Shown here: piece by piece, positions 1 through 9,906 of the stretch
How positions within the stretch are numbered: position 1 is the stretch's first letter
Layout of the letters: each line of letters begins with the position of its first letter
Made by a program: the position numbers and the translations under genes
The notes under the pieces: model-generated
Databases searched by the model: none
Told to the model about the DNA's origin: nothing
The model's input: the letters and a program-made list of their open reading frames with translations, nothing else
DNA from: Burkholderiales bacterium
GTDB lineage: Bacteria > Pseudomonadota > Gammaproteobacteria > Burkholderiales > Nitrosomonadaceae
Length of the DNA: 64,000 nt
Assembly (NCBI GenBank): GCA_024235735.1
Contig: JACKLU010000003.1
Span: 184,366 to 248,365 of the forward strand
Reading direction: 5' to 3'

Positions 1-992
1 AATCCAATCTTAAAAGGCCCTTTTTCTTTCAGTGGCGCAAAAAAACTTTGAACACCATACGTCAGACCTCTTTGCTGACGGATTTCCTCCATCAGGCGTG
101 ACACGAAGCCGCCACCACCCAGGATGTAATTGCCGACCAGAAGTGGAAAATAATCCGGGTCAGTTCTGCTGATGCCAGGATACGCCAGCTGTATATGACT
201 TTGCGTTGCAGGATGCGGCAACCTTTCAATGCCGCCTTCCGGATTTTTTACCGGGGGTATTGCCGGGTATTCGTCCTGCGTTGAAAGTACGGGAAGATCG
301 TGTGTCAGTCTGTCGGCAATCCGGGCCGCTTCCGCCTTGTCTATGTCGCCAATGATGGCGATGACGGCATTTTTTGCGACATAATGTTTCTGATAAAAGG
401 AAACCAGATCATTGCGGCGAATCGTTTCAATGGTTGCAATCTCTCCGGAATCATTCATGGCATATGGGTGGTCGCCATAAAGCATGTTCATGAGTGCACG
501 GTCAGCGATATAGCCAGGTTTTGTGCTGGCTTCCCGGATGCTGGCGATAATCCGGTTTTTTTCGCGTGAGAGAATGTTGTCTGGAAATTCCGGACGTTGC
601 AGGATGCTGGCGAAAATTTCCAGCGCCTGCTTGCGTTCGCGATCGCTGCTTAAGGTGCGTAACGTCAGGCCGGCGCGGTCGGCGTCAAAATCTCCGCCAA
701 GCTGTGCGCCAACATCCGCCAGTGCATTTGCAATAGCATCTTCGGACAGATCTTTGGCGCCAAGACTCAATAAATGCTGTGTCAAACTGGCCGTTCCGGA
801 TTTTTCCTTCGTATCCATGCTGCTGCCGGCGGCGAATTCGATGCTGATATCCAGCATTGGCAGTGTATGATTTTCAACAAAGTAAACACGCGCGCCGGAA
901 GATGTCTGCCAGAATTCAATCGAAAGCGAGGCCGACAGCGGGTGTGCAAAAATACTGATCAGCCATAAAAATATGAATTGTTTGGTGCGCAT
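1..992 (-). CDS. M16 family peptidase-like protein (pitrilysin fold), 3' end outside window
   Basis: About 330 residues are visible on the minus strand from an ATG at 992, and the frame is open to the window edge. The N-terminus (MRTKQFIFLWLISIFAHPLSA) is a signal peptide, so the protein is probably periplasmic. The body has the M16 pattern, including an 'ASLTQHLLSLGAKD' helix and a later 'LGGGGFVSRLMEEIRQQRGLTYG' type block (shortened here). The HxxEH zinc motif of active M16 peptidases is absent; its place is taken by the QHLLS segment. M16 proteins often occur as pairs of one active and one inactive subunit, so this is probably the non-catalytic partner, with the active one expected just outside the left edge. 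The family assignment is solid; the partner role is inferred. Confidence 0.8.
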   Translation of the reverse strand, partial: MRTKQFIFLWLISIFAHPLSASLSIEFWQTSSGARVYFVENHTLPMLDISIEFAAGSSMDTKEKSGTASLTQHLLSLGAKDLSEDAIANALADVGAQLGGDFDADRAGLTLRTLSSDRERKQALEIFASILQRPEFPDNILSREKNRIIASIREASTKPGYIADRALMNMLYGDHPYAMNDSGEIATIETIRRNDLVSFYQKHYVAKNAVIAIIGDIDKAEAARIADRLTHDLPVLSTQDEYPAIPPVKNPEGGIERLPHPATQSHIQLAYPGISRTDPDYFPLLVGNYILGGGGFVSRLMEEIRQQRGLTYGVQSFFAPLKEKGPFKIG

Positions 993-1033
993 AAAAATGT
1001 TCTCACAGAATTTGCCGGAAAATATGAATTGCC

Positions 1034-3826
1034 TTAACCACTGTTTCTTAATCCCGATGTTATGCCATTGATGGTGAGATGTATTGAACGTTTTATTTCA
1101 TCACTGTCTTCGCCGGAACGATAACGTCGCAGAAGCTCAACCTGCAGATGATTCAACGGATCAATATAAGGCATTCGATTCCGGATGCTGCGGGCCAGCG
1201 TCGGATTGTCCTGCAACAATTCCGTATTGCCAGTGATGGCAAAGAGCCATTTTCTGCAACGCTTCCATTCTTCGTGAATGCGGCCAAATATCTGGTTGCG
1301 CAATGTTTCATCCGTTACCAGCTCGGCATAACGCGAGGCAATGCCCATGTCGGTTTTCGCCAATACCATGTCCATATTTGATAACAGGGTTTGCATAAAC
1401 GGCCAGGTTTTATACATCTTCTGCAGCAGCGCCAGTCCGCTTCCCTCCTGGTCTTCCTGTACAAAAGTCTCGATAGCGCAACCGAAGCCGTACCAGCCGG
1501 GTATCATGGTGCGATTAAGTCCCCAGCTGAAAACCCACGGAATGGCGCGCAGATCTTCAATCGCATCCGATGATTTGCGCGAGGCGGGACGGCTGCCGAT
1601 ATGCAATCCCGCAATCTCGCGAATCGGTGTTGATTCAAGAAAAAACTGTTTGAATCCAGGTGTCTCAAAAACCAGATTGCGATAGGCAGAGAGCGAGAGT
1701 TCCGCCAGTTTTTCCATGGTCTGGTGATAGCGCGGCGCCTCATCGCCGATCGGATCGTGACCAAGCAGCGTGGATTCTATAGTTGCAGCAACCAGCGTTT
1801 CAAGATTTCGTCTGCCGATTTCCGGCTCAGCGTATTTACTGCTGATGACTTCGCCTTGTTCGGTCACGCGGATTTGTCCATTAACACTGCCCGGGGGCTG
1901 CGCCATAATAGCCTGATAGCTGGGGCCGCCGCCGCGTCCAACCGTACCGCCGCGACCGTGAAAAAGTCTTAACTCGATATTGTGTCTGGCAAAAACTTTG
2001 GTCAATTCAAGCTCTGCTTTATAAATTTCCCAATTGGAGGTTATGAAGCCGCCATCTTTATTGCTGTCGGAATAACCGAGCATGACTTCCTGTATGTTAT
2101 TCCGCGAAGCCAGCAACTTCTTGTAATAAGGCAGTGAAAATAATTGATCCATGATCGCGCCGCAACTGCGCAGGTCAGCAATGGTTTCAAATAGCGGAAT
2201 GATATTTAATCCGAGACGCGGATTTTCACCCGCCTGTAACAATCCGACTTCTTTCAGCAGTAGCGCCACTTCAAGTACATTGCTAATGTGGGTTGTCATC
2301 GAAATGATGTAATTGGGTATTGCAGCATGCCCGAAGCGCCGGTGGATATCCGCTGCTTTTTGCAGAATACGCAGCTCATTTTGCGTGGATTCGGAATATT
2401 CGAGATACGGTGAGAGTAATGGACGTGGACTGCTGATTTCCGTGAGCAGCCATTGAATACGGTCACTCTCGGACATTTCCAGATAATCGCTGTGATGTGT
2501 GCCAAGTTCATAAAGCTCGGCGACAACCTGCTCGTGTACTTTGCTGTGCTGGCGCATGTCCAGTGGCGCGAGATGAAATCCAAAAACATCCGCTGCGCGC
2601 CGCAGGTTACGCAAGGCGCCACGCGCAATCCAATTGGATTTGTGATGTTTGAGCGATGTGATGATCACGTCGAGATCGTGCACGAATTCCGCGCTGTCGG
2701 CATAGGGTTCCACTGAACCGAACAATTCCTTTTGTTTCGGGGTATGTCCTAAATGCTGGCAGGTTGCTGTAAGGCGTGCGCCCATACTGATAAATGCGCG
2801 CCGATAAGGTTCGTCAATGCGGCAGGCAGGAATATCGGGAGATGATGCGGCAAGTTCTTCGAGTTCGTCGGTAATATCCACTAAACGTTCGGCCAGACTC
2901 ATGGTGCTGCCGATCTTGTCGACTTCGGTAATATAATAGTCCAATGCCAGCGCTGATTGGCTTTCGATGGCATACAGCAATACTTGGTGTGTGACAAACG
3001 GATTGCCGTCACGGTCGCCGCCTATCCAGCTGCCTATGCGTAAAAAGGAATGAACATAGGGCGCATCTTCTCCCATATGCCGTTCCAGTAGATTCTCGAT
3101 CTTGGCATAAATATAGGGCACCTGCGATAAAAAAGTGTAATTGTAATAAGTCAGGCCATTGTCGATTTCATCGTGCACCGATAAGCGAACTGAGCGCAGT
3201 ACGCGGGTCTGCCATAAAATTTGTATCATGGCGCGTAGATTTTCTTCGTTATGCCGCATTTCATTCGGTGTGAGTTCGGTATAAGCGCGTTCTCGCAACA
3301 ACCGCTCGATGGTCAGCTGGCAATCAAGAATGCTTTTGCGCTGCACTTCCGTCGGGTGCGCTGTCAACACCGGTGAAACAATCGCTTTGGCAAAAAACTT
3401 CGCCAGCGTCTTGTTGTCAATGCCATTTTTCAATACCCGTTCCAGCGCCAGCGTTACACTGCCGGCCTGTGGTGGGGATCCGGCACGCAAGTGCGCACGC
3501 CGCCGCCGGTTGTGATGCACGTCTTCGGCGATGTTGGAAAGTTGTGAAAAATAAGTAAACGCACGGACTACAACTATAGTTGCCCGGTTACTCAATTCGG
3601 TCAGAATCTGATCCAGTTTATGACGCGCCTGGGGATCCTGTTCACGGTGAAAGCGGATTGCGGTCTGCCGGATATCTTCCACCAGATCAAACGCTTTATC
3701 ACCCTCCTGTTCCCGCAACGTGTCTCCAAGCATGCGGCCCAAAAAACGAATATCTTCTCGAAGCGGCCAATCCTTATCATCATGGGATTCTTTTTCGAAA
3801 TGATTATCCAAACCTACTATATGCAT
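1034..3826 (-). CDS. ppc: Phosphoenolpyruvate carboxylase
   Basis: The 930-residue product has full length for bacterial PEP carboxylase, which converts phosphoenolpyruvate and bicarbonate into oxaloacetate and phosphate to refill the TCA cycle in the cytoplasm. Family signatures are present: VLTAHPTEVQRKS with the catalytic His near residue 155, GYSDSNKDGG around residue 580, the glycine loop FHGRGGTVGRGGGPS, and the C-terminal NSG-type end (GLRNSG). The start codon at 3826 gives MHIVGLDNHFEKES. The gene is divergent from hemC. In an autotroph that fixes CO2 through the Calvin cycle, this enzyme supplies C4 skeletons. No regulator gene is adjacent. Confidence 0.97.
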   Translation of the reverse strand: MHIVGLDNHFEKESHDDKDWPLREDIRFLGRMLGDTLREQEGDKAFDLVEDIRQTAIRFHREQDPQARHKLDQILTELSNRATIVVVRAFTYFSQLSNIAEDVHHNRRRRAHLRAGSPPQAGSVTLALERVLKNGIDNKTLAKFFAKAIVSPVLTAHPTEVQRKSILDCQLTIERLLRERAYTELTPNEMRHNEENLRAMIQILWQTRVLRSVRLSVHDEIDNGLTYYNYTFLSQVPYIYAKIENLLERHMGEDAPYVHSFLRIGSWIGGDRDGNPFVTHQVLLYAIESQSALALDYYITEVDKIGSTMSLAERLVDITDELEELAASSPDIPACRIDEPYRRAFISMGARLTATCQHLGHTPKQKELFGSVEPYADSAEFVHDLDVIITSLKHHKSNWIARGALRNLRRAADVFGFHLAPLDMRQHSKVHEQVVAELYELGTHHSDYLEMSESDRIQWLLTEISSPRPLLSPYLEYSESTQNELRILQKAADIHRRFGHAAIPNYIISMTTHISNVLEVALLLKEVGLLQAGENPRLGLNIIPLFETIADLRSCGAIMDQLFSLPYYKKLLASRNNIQEVMLGYSDSNKDGGFITSNWEIYKAELELTKVFARHNIELRLFHGRGGTVGRGGGPSYQAIMAQPPGSVNGQIRVTEQGEVISSKYAEPEIGRRNLETLVAATIESTLLGHDPIGDEAPRYHQTMEKLAELSLSAYRNLVFETPGFKQFFLESTPIREIAGLHIGSRPASRKSSDAIEDLRAIPWVFSWGLNRTMIPGWYGFGCAIETFVQEDQEGSGLALLQKMYKTWPFMQTLLSNMDMVLAKTDMGIASRYAELVTDETLRNQIFGRIHEEWKRCRKWLFAITGNTELLQDNPTLARSIRNRMPYIDPLNHLQVELLRRYRSGEDSDEIKRSIHLTINGITSGLRNSG

Positions 3827-4161
3827 AGTGCTACTTCACCTTTAGTGTAAATGTACTGTTTATACCCAGCTAATCCAGGTTGATTCAGGGGCATTTCTGA
3901 AATCCACATTGGCGGGCATCCGCTTTGCAGATTGCCCGCTTACTGCGTCTCATTACAATGCATCGTTGCGCGCCAGAGACATTTCCTTACATATCAATCA
4001 CGTGCCTCATCAGCATTTTTTATTCTCGCTTCGTCTCGCTCATTTTTTATTTACAGCGCTGATTTTGTAGAGGCGCCTTCAAGTTTATCCAACTCGGCGG
4101 CGGTCATGCTAGAATGGCCCTATATGTTGTTTTTTGTAATAATTTTTATTCTGTTTTATTA
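3827..4161. promoter_or_regulatory. Divergent ppc/hemC promoter region
   Basis: This 335-base gap lies between the divergent ppc and hemC genes and holds no supported gene. A TGCTAGAAT extended -10-like element lies at 4107-4115 (core TAGAAT 4110-4115), about 46 bases before the preferred hemC start. A longer hemC frame could start at 4114, inside that element, which argues for the later start at 4162. No convincing -35 box is visible, so the promoter call is tentative. Confidence 0.35.
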
Positions 4162-5118
4162 ATGTCCAGCTCACAAAATTTTATTCCACAGAGAATTGTT
4201 ATCGCGTCACGAGAAAGTCTTCTAGCCATGTGGCAGGCGAAATTTATCCGGCAGCAATTAATGCAATTATACCCGCAAACCGAAGTTGACATACTCGGTA
4301 TGACGACAAAGGGAGATCAGATCTTGGATCAGTCTTTGTCTAAAATTGGTGGCAAGGGGCTTTTTATCAAGGAGTTGGAGCAGTCGCTGGAAGAAAATCG
4401 CGCTGATATCGCAGTACATTCGATGAAAGACATGCCAATGAATGTACCCGACGGATTCGAGCTGGCGGTCATTACCGAACGTGAAGATCCGCGCGATGCA
4501 TTTGTTTCCAATCATTACCAGCATCTTGAAGCGCTGCCGCCGGGCAGCGTGGTCGGCACATCCAGTTTGCGGCGGGAGAGTCAGCTGCGCGCGCAGTTTC
4601 CGCATTTGCAGGTCAAACCGCTGCGCGGTAATGTACAAACCCGCCTGCGTAAGTTGGATGAAGGACAGTACGCTGCGATCATTCTGGCGGCAGCGGGATT
4701 GAAGCGCCTAGGGCTGTCGGAACGGATTACCGCTTTATTGAGTCCCGAGCAAAGCCTGCCCGCCGTGGGTCAAGGCGCGCTAGGCATCGAATGCCGAGAA
4801 GACCGCCCGGATCTAGTTGCGTTACTGCAACCGTTGCATCATCAGCAGACTGCGTACTGCGTCAAGGCCGAACGTGCGATGAGCCGCGTGCTGGGCGGTA
4901 GTTGCCAGATACCGCTGGGCGCATTCGGTGAGATTGCGGGCGATACGCTGAGACTACGCGGATTTGTCGCCAGTCCTGATGGTCAGCGGATGGTGAGTGC
5001 CACGTTAACCGGAACGCCTGAAAAAGGCGAAGCGCTGGGCAAGGAAATGGCGCAGAATCTGATTGCACAAGGCGCCGATAAAATTCTGGCGGACATTGTT
5101 CCGGCGAGCGGCTGGTGA
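4162..5118 (+). CDS. hemC: Hydroxymethylbilane synthase (porphobilinogen deaminase)
   Basis: This enzyme joins four porphobilinogen molecules into hydroxymethylbilane during tetrapyrrole (haem) synthesis. The 318-residue product starts MSSSQNFIPQRIVIASRESLLA; the IASRESxLA block is the usual N-terminal signature. The Cys that carries the dipyrromethane cofactor is in SRVLGGSCQIPLGA, near residue 245, and the HSMKDMP and GTSSLRRESQL motifs are intact. An upstream in-frame start at 4114 exists but would add a hydrophobic tail unlike the family and overlaps a -10-like element. hemD follows after three bases, so the two are probably cotranscribed. Haem supply matters here because the window also has a sulfite reductase that needs sirohaem and a c-type cytochrome. 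Confidence 0.96.
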   Translation: MSSSQNFIPQRIVIASRESLLAMWQAKFIRQQLMQLYPQTEVDILGMTTKGDQILDQSLSKIGGKGLFIKELEQSLEENRADIAVHSMKDMPMNVPDGFELAVITEREDPRDAFVSNHYQHLEALPPGSVVGTSSLRRESQLRAQFPHLQVKPLRGNVQTRLRKLDEGQYAAIILAAAGLKRLGLSERITALLSPEQSLPAVGQGALGIECREDRPDLVALLQPLHHQQTAYCVKAERAMSRVLGGSCQIPLGAFGEIAGDTLRLRGFVASPDGQRMVSATLTGTPEKGEALGKEMAQNLIAQGADKILADIVPASGW

Positions 5119-5121
5119 AAG

Positions 5122-5958
5122 GTGCACGGAGAAATGGGTGGCAAAGCCAGACCGCTTGAGGGTGTCAATGTTCTGGTAACCAGGCCGGAACACCAAAGTG
5201 CGCTCCTGGCCGAAGGCATCCGCAATCTCGGCGGCAATCCTGTTATTTTTCCCGTGTTGGTCATATCCGATGTGAAGGATAAGACATCCGTGATGAAATG
5301 CATTGAACGGCTAGAAGAATACGATCTGTGTATTTTTGTGAGTCCAAATGCTGTGCACAAGGCGATGCATCTGATTCGGGCGGCGCGTTCCCTACCTTCA
5401 CAAATGAAAATTGCCGTGGTTGGCAAAGGCAGCGCCGATGCACTCAGGGAATACGGTATTAAGGATGTCATCGTACCAACCGGCCGGTACGACAGCGAAG
5501 CCTTGCTCGGTCACGAAGCGCTGCAACAGGTTTCCGGAAAGCGGATTGTGATTTTCCGGGGAAATGGCGGCAGACCACTCCTGGGCGATACGCTGAAGCA
5601 ACGTGGAGCGATTCTGGATTACGCGGAATGTTACCGCCGGGAAAAACCTGATGTGGATGTGGCAGAATTGCTGTCAAACTGGTCACATGACCGGATAAAT
5701 GCTGTTATTATCACAAGCAGCGAAGGATTGCATAATTTATTTGACATTGTTGGCCGGGTTGGCCAACAATTGCTGAGGGAAACGCCCGTATTCACCGCTC
5801 ATGAGCGTATTGCCGAGTTTGCAAGGGAGGCCGGGTTGACAAGAGTGATTCTGACAACCATGGCTGCAGATGAAGGCATTATTCAAAGTTTACGGGAGTA
5901 TTTCAGTGTGCGGAAGGATCCGGCGGCTCAAGTGATCGGAAATGATTTTGGCGGTTGA
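5122..5958 (+). CDS. hemD: Uroporphyrinogen-III synthase
   Basis: HemD cyclises hydroxymethylbilane with inversion of ring D to give uroporphyrinogen III. The product is about 278 residues, and the sequence is typical of this weakly conserved family: LEGVNVLVTRPEHQSA near the N-terminus, a FVSPNAV segment, and ITSSEGLHNL in the second half. Two starts are possible: GTG at 5122, three bases after the hemC stop, or ATG at 5134. A GGAGAA sequence abuts the ATG too closely to serve it, so the GTG is kept, with limited confidence. Many proteobacteria have hemX next; here hemX is absent and hemY follows after a 263-base gap. Confidence 0.92.
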   Translation: MHGEMGGKARPLEGVNVLVTRPEHQSALLAEGIRNLGGNPVIFPVLVISDVKDKTSVMKCIERLEEYDLCIFVSPNAVHKAMHLIRAARSLPSQMKIAVVGKGSADALREYGIKDVIVPTGRYDSEALLGHEALQQVSGKRIVIFRGNGGRPLLGDTLKQRGAILDYAECYRREKPDVDVAELLSNWSHDRINAVIITSSEGLHNLFDIVGRVGQQLLRETPVFTAHERIAEFAREAGLTRVILTTMAADEGIIQSLREYFSVRKDPAAQVIGNDFGG

Positions 5959-6221
5959 GAAAATTGATGTAAAAGATTCGCGCATTTACTCTGTGATGCC
6001 AGAGATTAGTTAAAACTTATGCAATCGGAGTACTGCATTTTTTATGAAAATAGGTTGTTGGTGAATTTGAATACAATAACGAAAAACTTTGGGCCTATAG
6101 TTAGCATGTTCTAATATTGCATTATTTCCCGGATGGCCGGGCTGAATCAACTGATCCGACAACCGATCCGAATGCAATAGGCAAAACAATTATCGGCTCC
6201 AATATTTCAAAGGGGGAGAAT

Positions 6222-7388
6222 ATGAGACTGATACTTTGGGTGTTAGTGTTGTTTGCTGCTGCTGTTGCCGTAACGCTTGCTGTTGATGAATATAGCACGG
6301 GCACGATCATGGTGGAAATACCGCCGTACGAGAAACAGGAAATGCCGCTGGATTACGCGATTGCAGGCGCTCTGGCGGTTTTTTTTGCGTTCTATTTTCT
6401 GATTCGCCTGCTGGGTGGATTGCTGAATCTGCGCGCAATTAGATCGGAATCGCTGATGATGGACGGATTGCGGGCGTTTTTTGTGGGCGATTATGCATTG
6501 GCCAGGAAATACGCAAGAAAAGGTTTCAAGCTTGCAAATGAATCCTTGATTCGATCCATCAATGCTGTTGTGGCAGCACGCTCGGCCTATGAACTGGGTG
6601 ATAAAGCCACATGCGAGGCGGTATTGCGCGGCGCCGAGGACGATACATCCGATGAAAAAGCACTGCGACTGACCTCCAAAATTGATCTGCTGGTCAGAGA
6701 AGGCCGCTATCAGGAAGCTTTGAACACTTTTGGGAAATTGTATGAAACCGGTGGATTGCAACCCACGCTGGTTTTGCAACTGGAAATGGAAGCCCAAAGG
6801 CAAGCCAGGAATTGGGACGCCGTATTGGAAATATCCGGGATTCTGATTCATCGTCACCCACTTAACCGGAATTATTTCGAGAAAATAAGAAACGAAGCGC
6901 ATGTCGAAAACTTCAAGCGCAAAGGCTCTGATCTGGAATCTTTGAATAAATACTGGTTGGGTCTGGCTGAGCATGAACAAAGCAACAGTCAGCTGGCGGC
7001 GGCTGCCGTACGCGCTTATATCGCGCTGGGTAAATGTGCTATGGCACATAAAATAATCGAGCAAAATGTGCAGAACGAATGGAATGCCGAGTTGATCGCG
7101 CTTTATGGCGAATGCCTCAATTATCATGTAAACCGGCAAATCGAATGTGCGGAACTTTGGCTCAAGGCGCAACCGAACAATGCGGGTCTGTTGCTGACAC
7201 TGGGTAAACTGTGCACACACTGCGAACTTTGGGGCAAGGCGCAGAATTATCTCGAAGCGAGTATTTCGGTCGAACCAAGTACGGCAGCCTATTTTGCCCT
7301 GGCGCAATTAAACGAAAAACTGGGCAAGCATGAGATGGCTATGGATAGCTACAATAAAGCAGTAGAGCTCACATTGAAAAAGAAGTGA
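6222..7388 (+). CDS. hemY: HemY-family TPR membrane protein
   Basis: The 388-residue product is a haem-biosynthesis-associated inner membrane protein of unknown biochemical role. It has two N-terminal membrane segments (MRLILWVLVLFAAAVAVTLA and YAIAGALAVFFAFYFLIRLL) followed by a soluble part rich in tetratricopeptide-like helices, ending in YFALAQLNEKLGKHEMAMDSY. The start at 6222 is preceded by AAGGGGGAG, a strong ribosome binding site; an in-frame start at 6117 would add 35 polar residues before the membrane segment and is rejected. This is not the Bacillus HemY coproporphyrinogen oxidase. Its position after hemC-hemD matches proteobacterial practice. Confidence 0.92.
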   Translation: MRLILWVLVLFAAAVAVTLAVDEYSTGTIMVEIPPYEKQEMPLDYAIAGALAVFFAFYFLIRLLGGLLNLRAIRSESLMMDGLRAFFVGDYALARKYARKGFKLANESLIRSINAVVAARSAYELGDKATCEAVLRGAEDDTSDEKALRLTSKIDLLVREGRYQEALNTFGKLYETGGLQPTLVLQLEMEAQRQARNWDAVLEISGILIHRHPLNRNYFEKIRNEAHVENFKRKGSDLESLNKYWLGLAEHEQSNSQLAAAAVRAYIALGKCAMAHKIIEQNVQNEWNAELIALYGECLNYHVNRQIECAELWLKAQPNNAGLLLTLGKLCTHCELWGKAQNYLEASISVEPSTAAYFALAQLNEKLGKHEMAMDSYNKAVELTLKKK

Positions 7389-7429
7389 GCAATTAAACTT
7401 AAACAGGCATGACTTAAAATGACCGTGGC

Positions 7430-8464
7430 TTATGGCGTTTTGTTGCTTGAAGGCGTAAAAACGTCAGAAAAGAAACTGTCTTTGGGTAGATTGCGCACTA
7501 CTGTAAAGTCCTGATAAGCCGCTTTGACCATAACCGGAGAACCACAGGCATAAACCTTGTGGTTCTCCAGTGTCGCATAGTCCTGTAAAACGGCTTCGTG
7601 AACGAAACCTGTCCTGCCGGTCCAGGCATCCTCAGGCAAGGCGTCGGACAGCACTGGAATAAAAGAAAAATTCTTATGCTGTTGCTGCCATTTCGCGATG
7701 AGATCAAGCAGATAAAGATCCGCCCTGTTACGCACACCCCAGTAAAGCGTCATGACATGCGAACCATCTTTGTTCTGATAAAAAACATGTTCAAGTATGC
7801 TTTTTATCGGTGCGAATCCTGTTCCGCTCGCTAAGAAAATTATAGGTATATCAGGCGGCGTGTCGCGCAGAAAAAATGAACCCAATGGCCCTTCAAAGCG
7901 AAGAATGTCCTTGATTTTCATTGTGGCAAAAACTTGCTCGGTAAACACCCCGCCGGGATAATTGCGTACATGTAATTGCAGTACGTCGTCGTCATGCGGC
8001 GCATTGGCGAGAGAGAAGCTGCGGCGCTTGCCGTCCTTGAGCAGGATGTCGATATACTGCCCCGCCATGAATTGTAATCGTTGATTGGCGGGTAATTTCA
8101 GGGCAACGAGCATGACTTCCGGCGCAATACGCTCCAGGTTCGCTACCCGAGCGGGTAGTGTTTTGACTTCTATGTCTTTGATGGCACTGATCTCATGACA
8201 TTCGATTACCAGATCTGATAATGGCTCGGCACAGCAGAACAAGGCCATGCCAGCTTGTTTTTCTTCGTCTGTCAGTGTTTCTTCGTCATGGTGGCCATAA
8301 TCAATCTCGCCTTGCAAGATTTTACCTTTGCAGACGCCACATGATCCGTTACGGCAACCGTAAGGCAGGGAAATGCCCTCGCGCAAGGCGGCTTGCAATA
8401 TGGTTTCTCCGGACGCGGTATTCAGAACATGTTCGCTGGGTTTTATAATGATTTTGTGCGTCAT
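7430..8464 (-). CDS. 2Fe-2S ferredoxin / FAD-NAD(P)H reductase (AscD-like)
   Basis: The 344-residue flavoprotein has an N-terminal plant-type 2Fe-2S domain (C37, C42, C45 in YGCRNGSCGVCKG and C77 near LFCCAE), then an FAD-binding domain with the RRSFS motif, then an NAD(P)-binding domain with ASGTGFAPIK and a C-terminal YACGSP. Betaproteobacterial versions are usually annotated as CDP-6-deoxy-delta-3,4-glucoseen reductase, but no other deoxysugar gene is near, so that substrate is not supported. It is better described as an NAD(P)H-dependent one-electron reductase of unknown acceptor. It converges with hemY and diverges from the SDR-like gene at 8514. Confidence 0.9.
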   Translation of the reverse strand: MTHKIIIKPSEHVLNTASGETILQAALREGISLPYGCRNGSCGVCKGKILQGEIDYGHHDEETLTDEEKQAGMALFCCAEPLSDLVIECHEISAIKDIEVKTLPARVANLERIAPEVMLVALKLPANQRLQFMAGQYIDILLKDGKRRSFSLANAPHDDDVLQLHVRNYPGGVFTEQVFATMKIKDILRFEGPLGSFFLRDTPPDIPIIFLASGTGFAPIKSILEHVFYQNKDGSHVMTLYWGVRNRADLYLLDLIAKWQQQHKNFSFIPVLSDALPEDAWTGRTGFVHEAVLQDYATLENHKVYACGSPVMVKAAYQDFTVVRNLPKDSFFSDVFTPSSNKTP

Positions 8465-8513
8465 TGAACTGCAAAAAGAATCGAAAATTAGAGAAAAGGA
8501 ATAAAAAGCTTAA

Positions 8514-9416
8514 ATGAAAAAAACTGTGCTCATGGTCGGTTGTGGCGATATCGCCTTACGCGTTGCACCGCTTCTGCAAGAAAAATATCGAATTTTTGGC
8601 TTATTTCGTCATCCGGATAAAGCGCGTCCATTTTGTTCGCTCGGTGTCAGGGCAATCGCGGGCGATCTTGACCGGCGCAGCAGTCTGAAAAAGCTTGCAG
8701 GCATCGCGCAAATTATTATACATCTGGCGCCGCCGCCGAATTGTGGAGTGCGCGACACGCGCACGGCCAACTTGCTTGCTGCATTGTCAAAATGGACAAA
8801 AGGAAAATCGAAAATTTTACCACAACAACTCATCTATATCAGCACTAGCGGCGTTTATGGCGATTGTCAAGGTCAAATAATCAATGAAACCAGACGCTTG
8901 AATCCGTTTAACGCAAGAGCAGTCCGGCGGGTGAATGCTGAAAACCAGGTGCGTGCATGGAGTAAGCGTAACCATATTCCGGTTTCAATATTGCGCGTTC
9001 CCGGTATTTATGCCGGTGATCGCCTGCCAGTGAAAAGAATCCATGAGGGTATCCCGGCATTTATCGCGCAGGATGATGGCTATACCAACCACATTCACGC
9101 TGATGACCTTGCGCGGATCATTTGTTCTGCAATCCGGCACGGTAAATCTGGTCGGGTCTACAATGCGACAGATGATACACAAATGAAGATGGGTGATTAT
9201 TTCGATCTCGTCGCCGACCATTTCAATTTGCCGCGTCCGCCGCGCATTTCGCGCGATCAGGCTACAGGCCGCATTTCTCCGGGTATGTTGTCTTTTATGA
9301 ATGAATCAAGGCGCATCAGCAATGGGCGTATGAAAAAAGAGTTGCATGTGACGCTGCGGTATCCGACTGTTGCGGTGGGCGTAAAAGAAGCGGCGCTCGT
9401 AGAAAATTGCCGGTAA
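8514..9416 (+). CDS. NAD(P)-binding SDR-like epimerase/dehydratase family protein
   Basis: The 300-residue protein is a Rossmann-fold member of the atypical or extended SDR group (YeeZ-like). The N-terminus VLMVGCGDIALRVAPLL carries a GxGDxxxR nucleotide-binding loop, followed by a YISTSGVYGDCQG segment in the middle and a C-terminal half with NHIHADDLARI, as in NAD-dependent epimerases. The substrate is unknown. The start is an ATG after AAAGGAATAAAAAGC, an acceptable ribosome binding site. It diverges from the reductase at 7430-8464 with 49 bases between, so the two probably share a promoter region. Confidence 0.85.
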   Translation: MKKTVLMVGCGDIALRVAPLLQEKYRIFGLFRHPDKARPFCSLGVRAIAGDLDRRSSLKKLAGIAQIIIHLAPPPNCGVRDTRTANLLAALSKWTKGKSKILPQQLIYISTSGVYGDCQGQIINETRRLNPFNARAVRRVNAENQVRAWSKRNHIPVSILRVPGIYAGDRLPVKRIHEGIPAFIAQDDGYTNHIHADDLARIICSAIRHGKSGRVYNATDDTQMKMGDYFDLVADHFNLPRPPRISRDQATGRISPGMLSFMNESRRISNGRMKKELHVTLRYPTVAVGVKEAALVENCR

Positions 9417-9590
9417 GCGTGCAGTATGTCAAAAAATAGAAAAATTCTGATTATCATGAATGGACAATCCGCAAATGAACAAGTCCTGTTAAATCATTTC
9501 TTTTCAAGGTATAATCACACCTCTTCGCAACGCTTGTTATCGCGATAAGTAATTGTAAATTAAAACAATAACAACTATCGCGATTCAGAT

Positions 9591-9678
9591 GCCCGGGTGG
9601 TGAAATTGGTAGACACAAGGGACTTAAAATCCCTCGGACATTGCGTCCGTGCCGGTTCGACTCCGGCCCCGGGCACCA
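9591..9678 (+). tRNA. tRNA-Leu (anticodon TAA)
   Basis: The cloverleaf closes with GCCCGGG (9591-9597) against CCCGGGC and an encoded ACCA end at 9675-9678. The anticodon stem AGGGA/TCCCT holds the loop CTTAAAA, giving anticodon TAA, which reads UUA. The long variable arm (CGGACATTGCGTCCG) is typical of class II leucine tRNA. An AT-rich accessory patch begins just downstream, so this tRNA may have been an insertion site, but no integrase and no repeated 3' tRNA end were found. Confidence 0.98.
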
Positions 9679-9906
9679 GTATAAACAAACAGTTACAGAT
9701 TCATTAGCTTTAAATCGGATGAGCGTTATTTTCGCAATTAAAAAATGTAACGAGATTTGTAAACAATTTTTGTGAATAATATTTTTCTTAGATAACAAGT
9801 AGTCGTGTTTTTGTGTTATTTCTACTAAATGTTTACTTTTTTCTACCGAAATTATTTAACGATATGTGAGTAAAGACATAAGTTTTTCTAATAAAAGGCC
9901 ATACAA

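Noticed and set aside
6243..7307. Long minus-strand frame (354 residues) opposite hemY
   Set aside because: It is the antisense of a well-supported hemY; the protein has no recognisable domain and an unnatural composition rich in Phe, Gln and Cys.
7430..8464. Deoxysugar pathway enzyme (glucoseen reductase)
   Set aside because: The name is only a database habit; no other deoxysugar gene is near, so only a general reductase is claimed.
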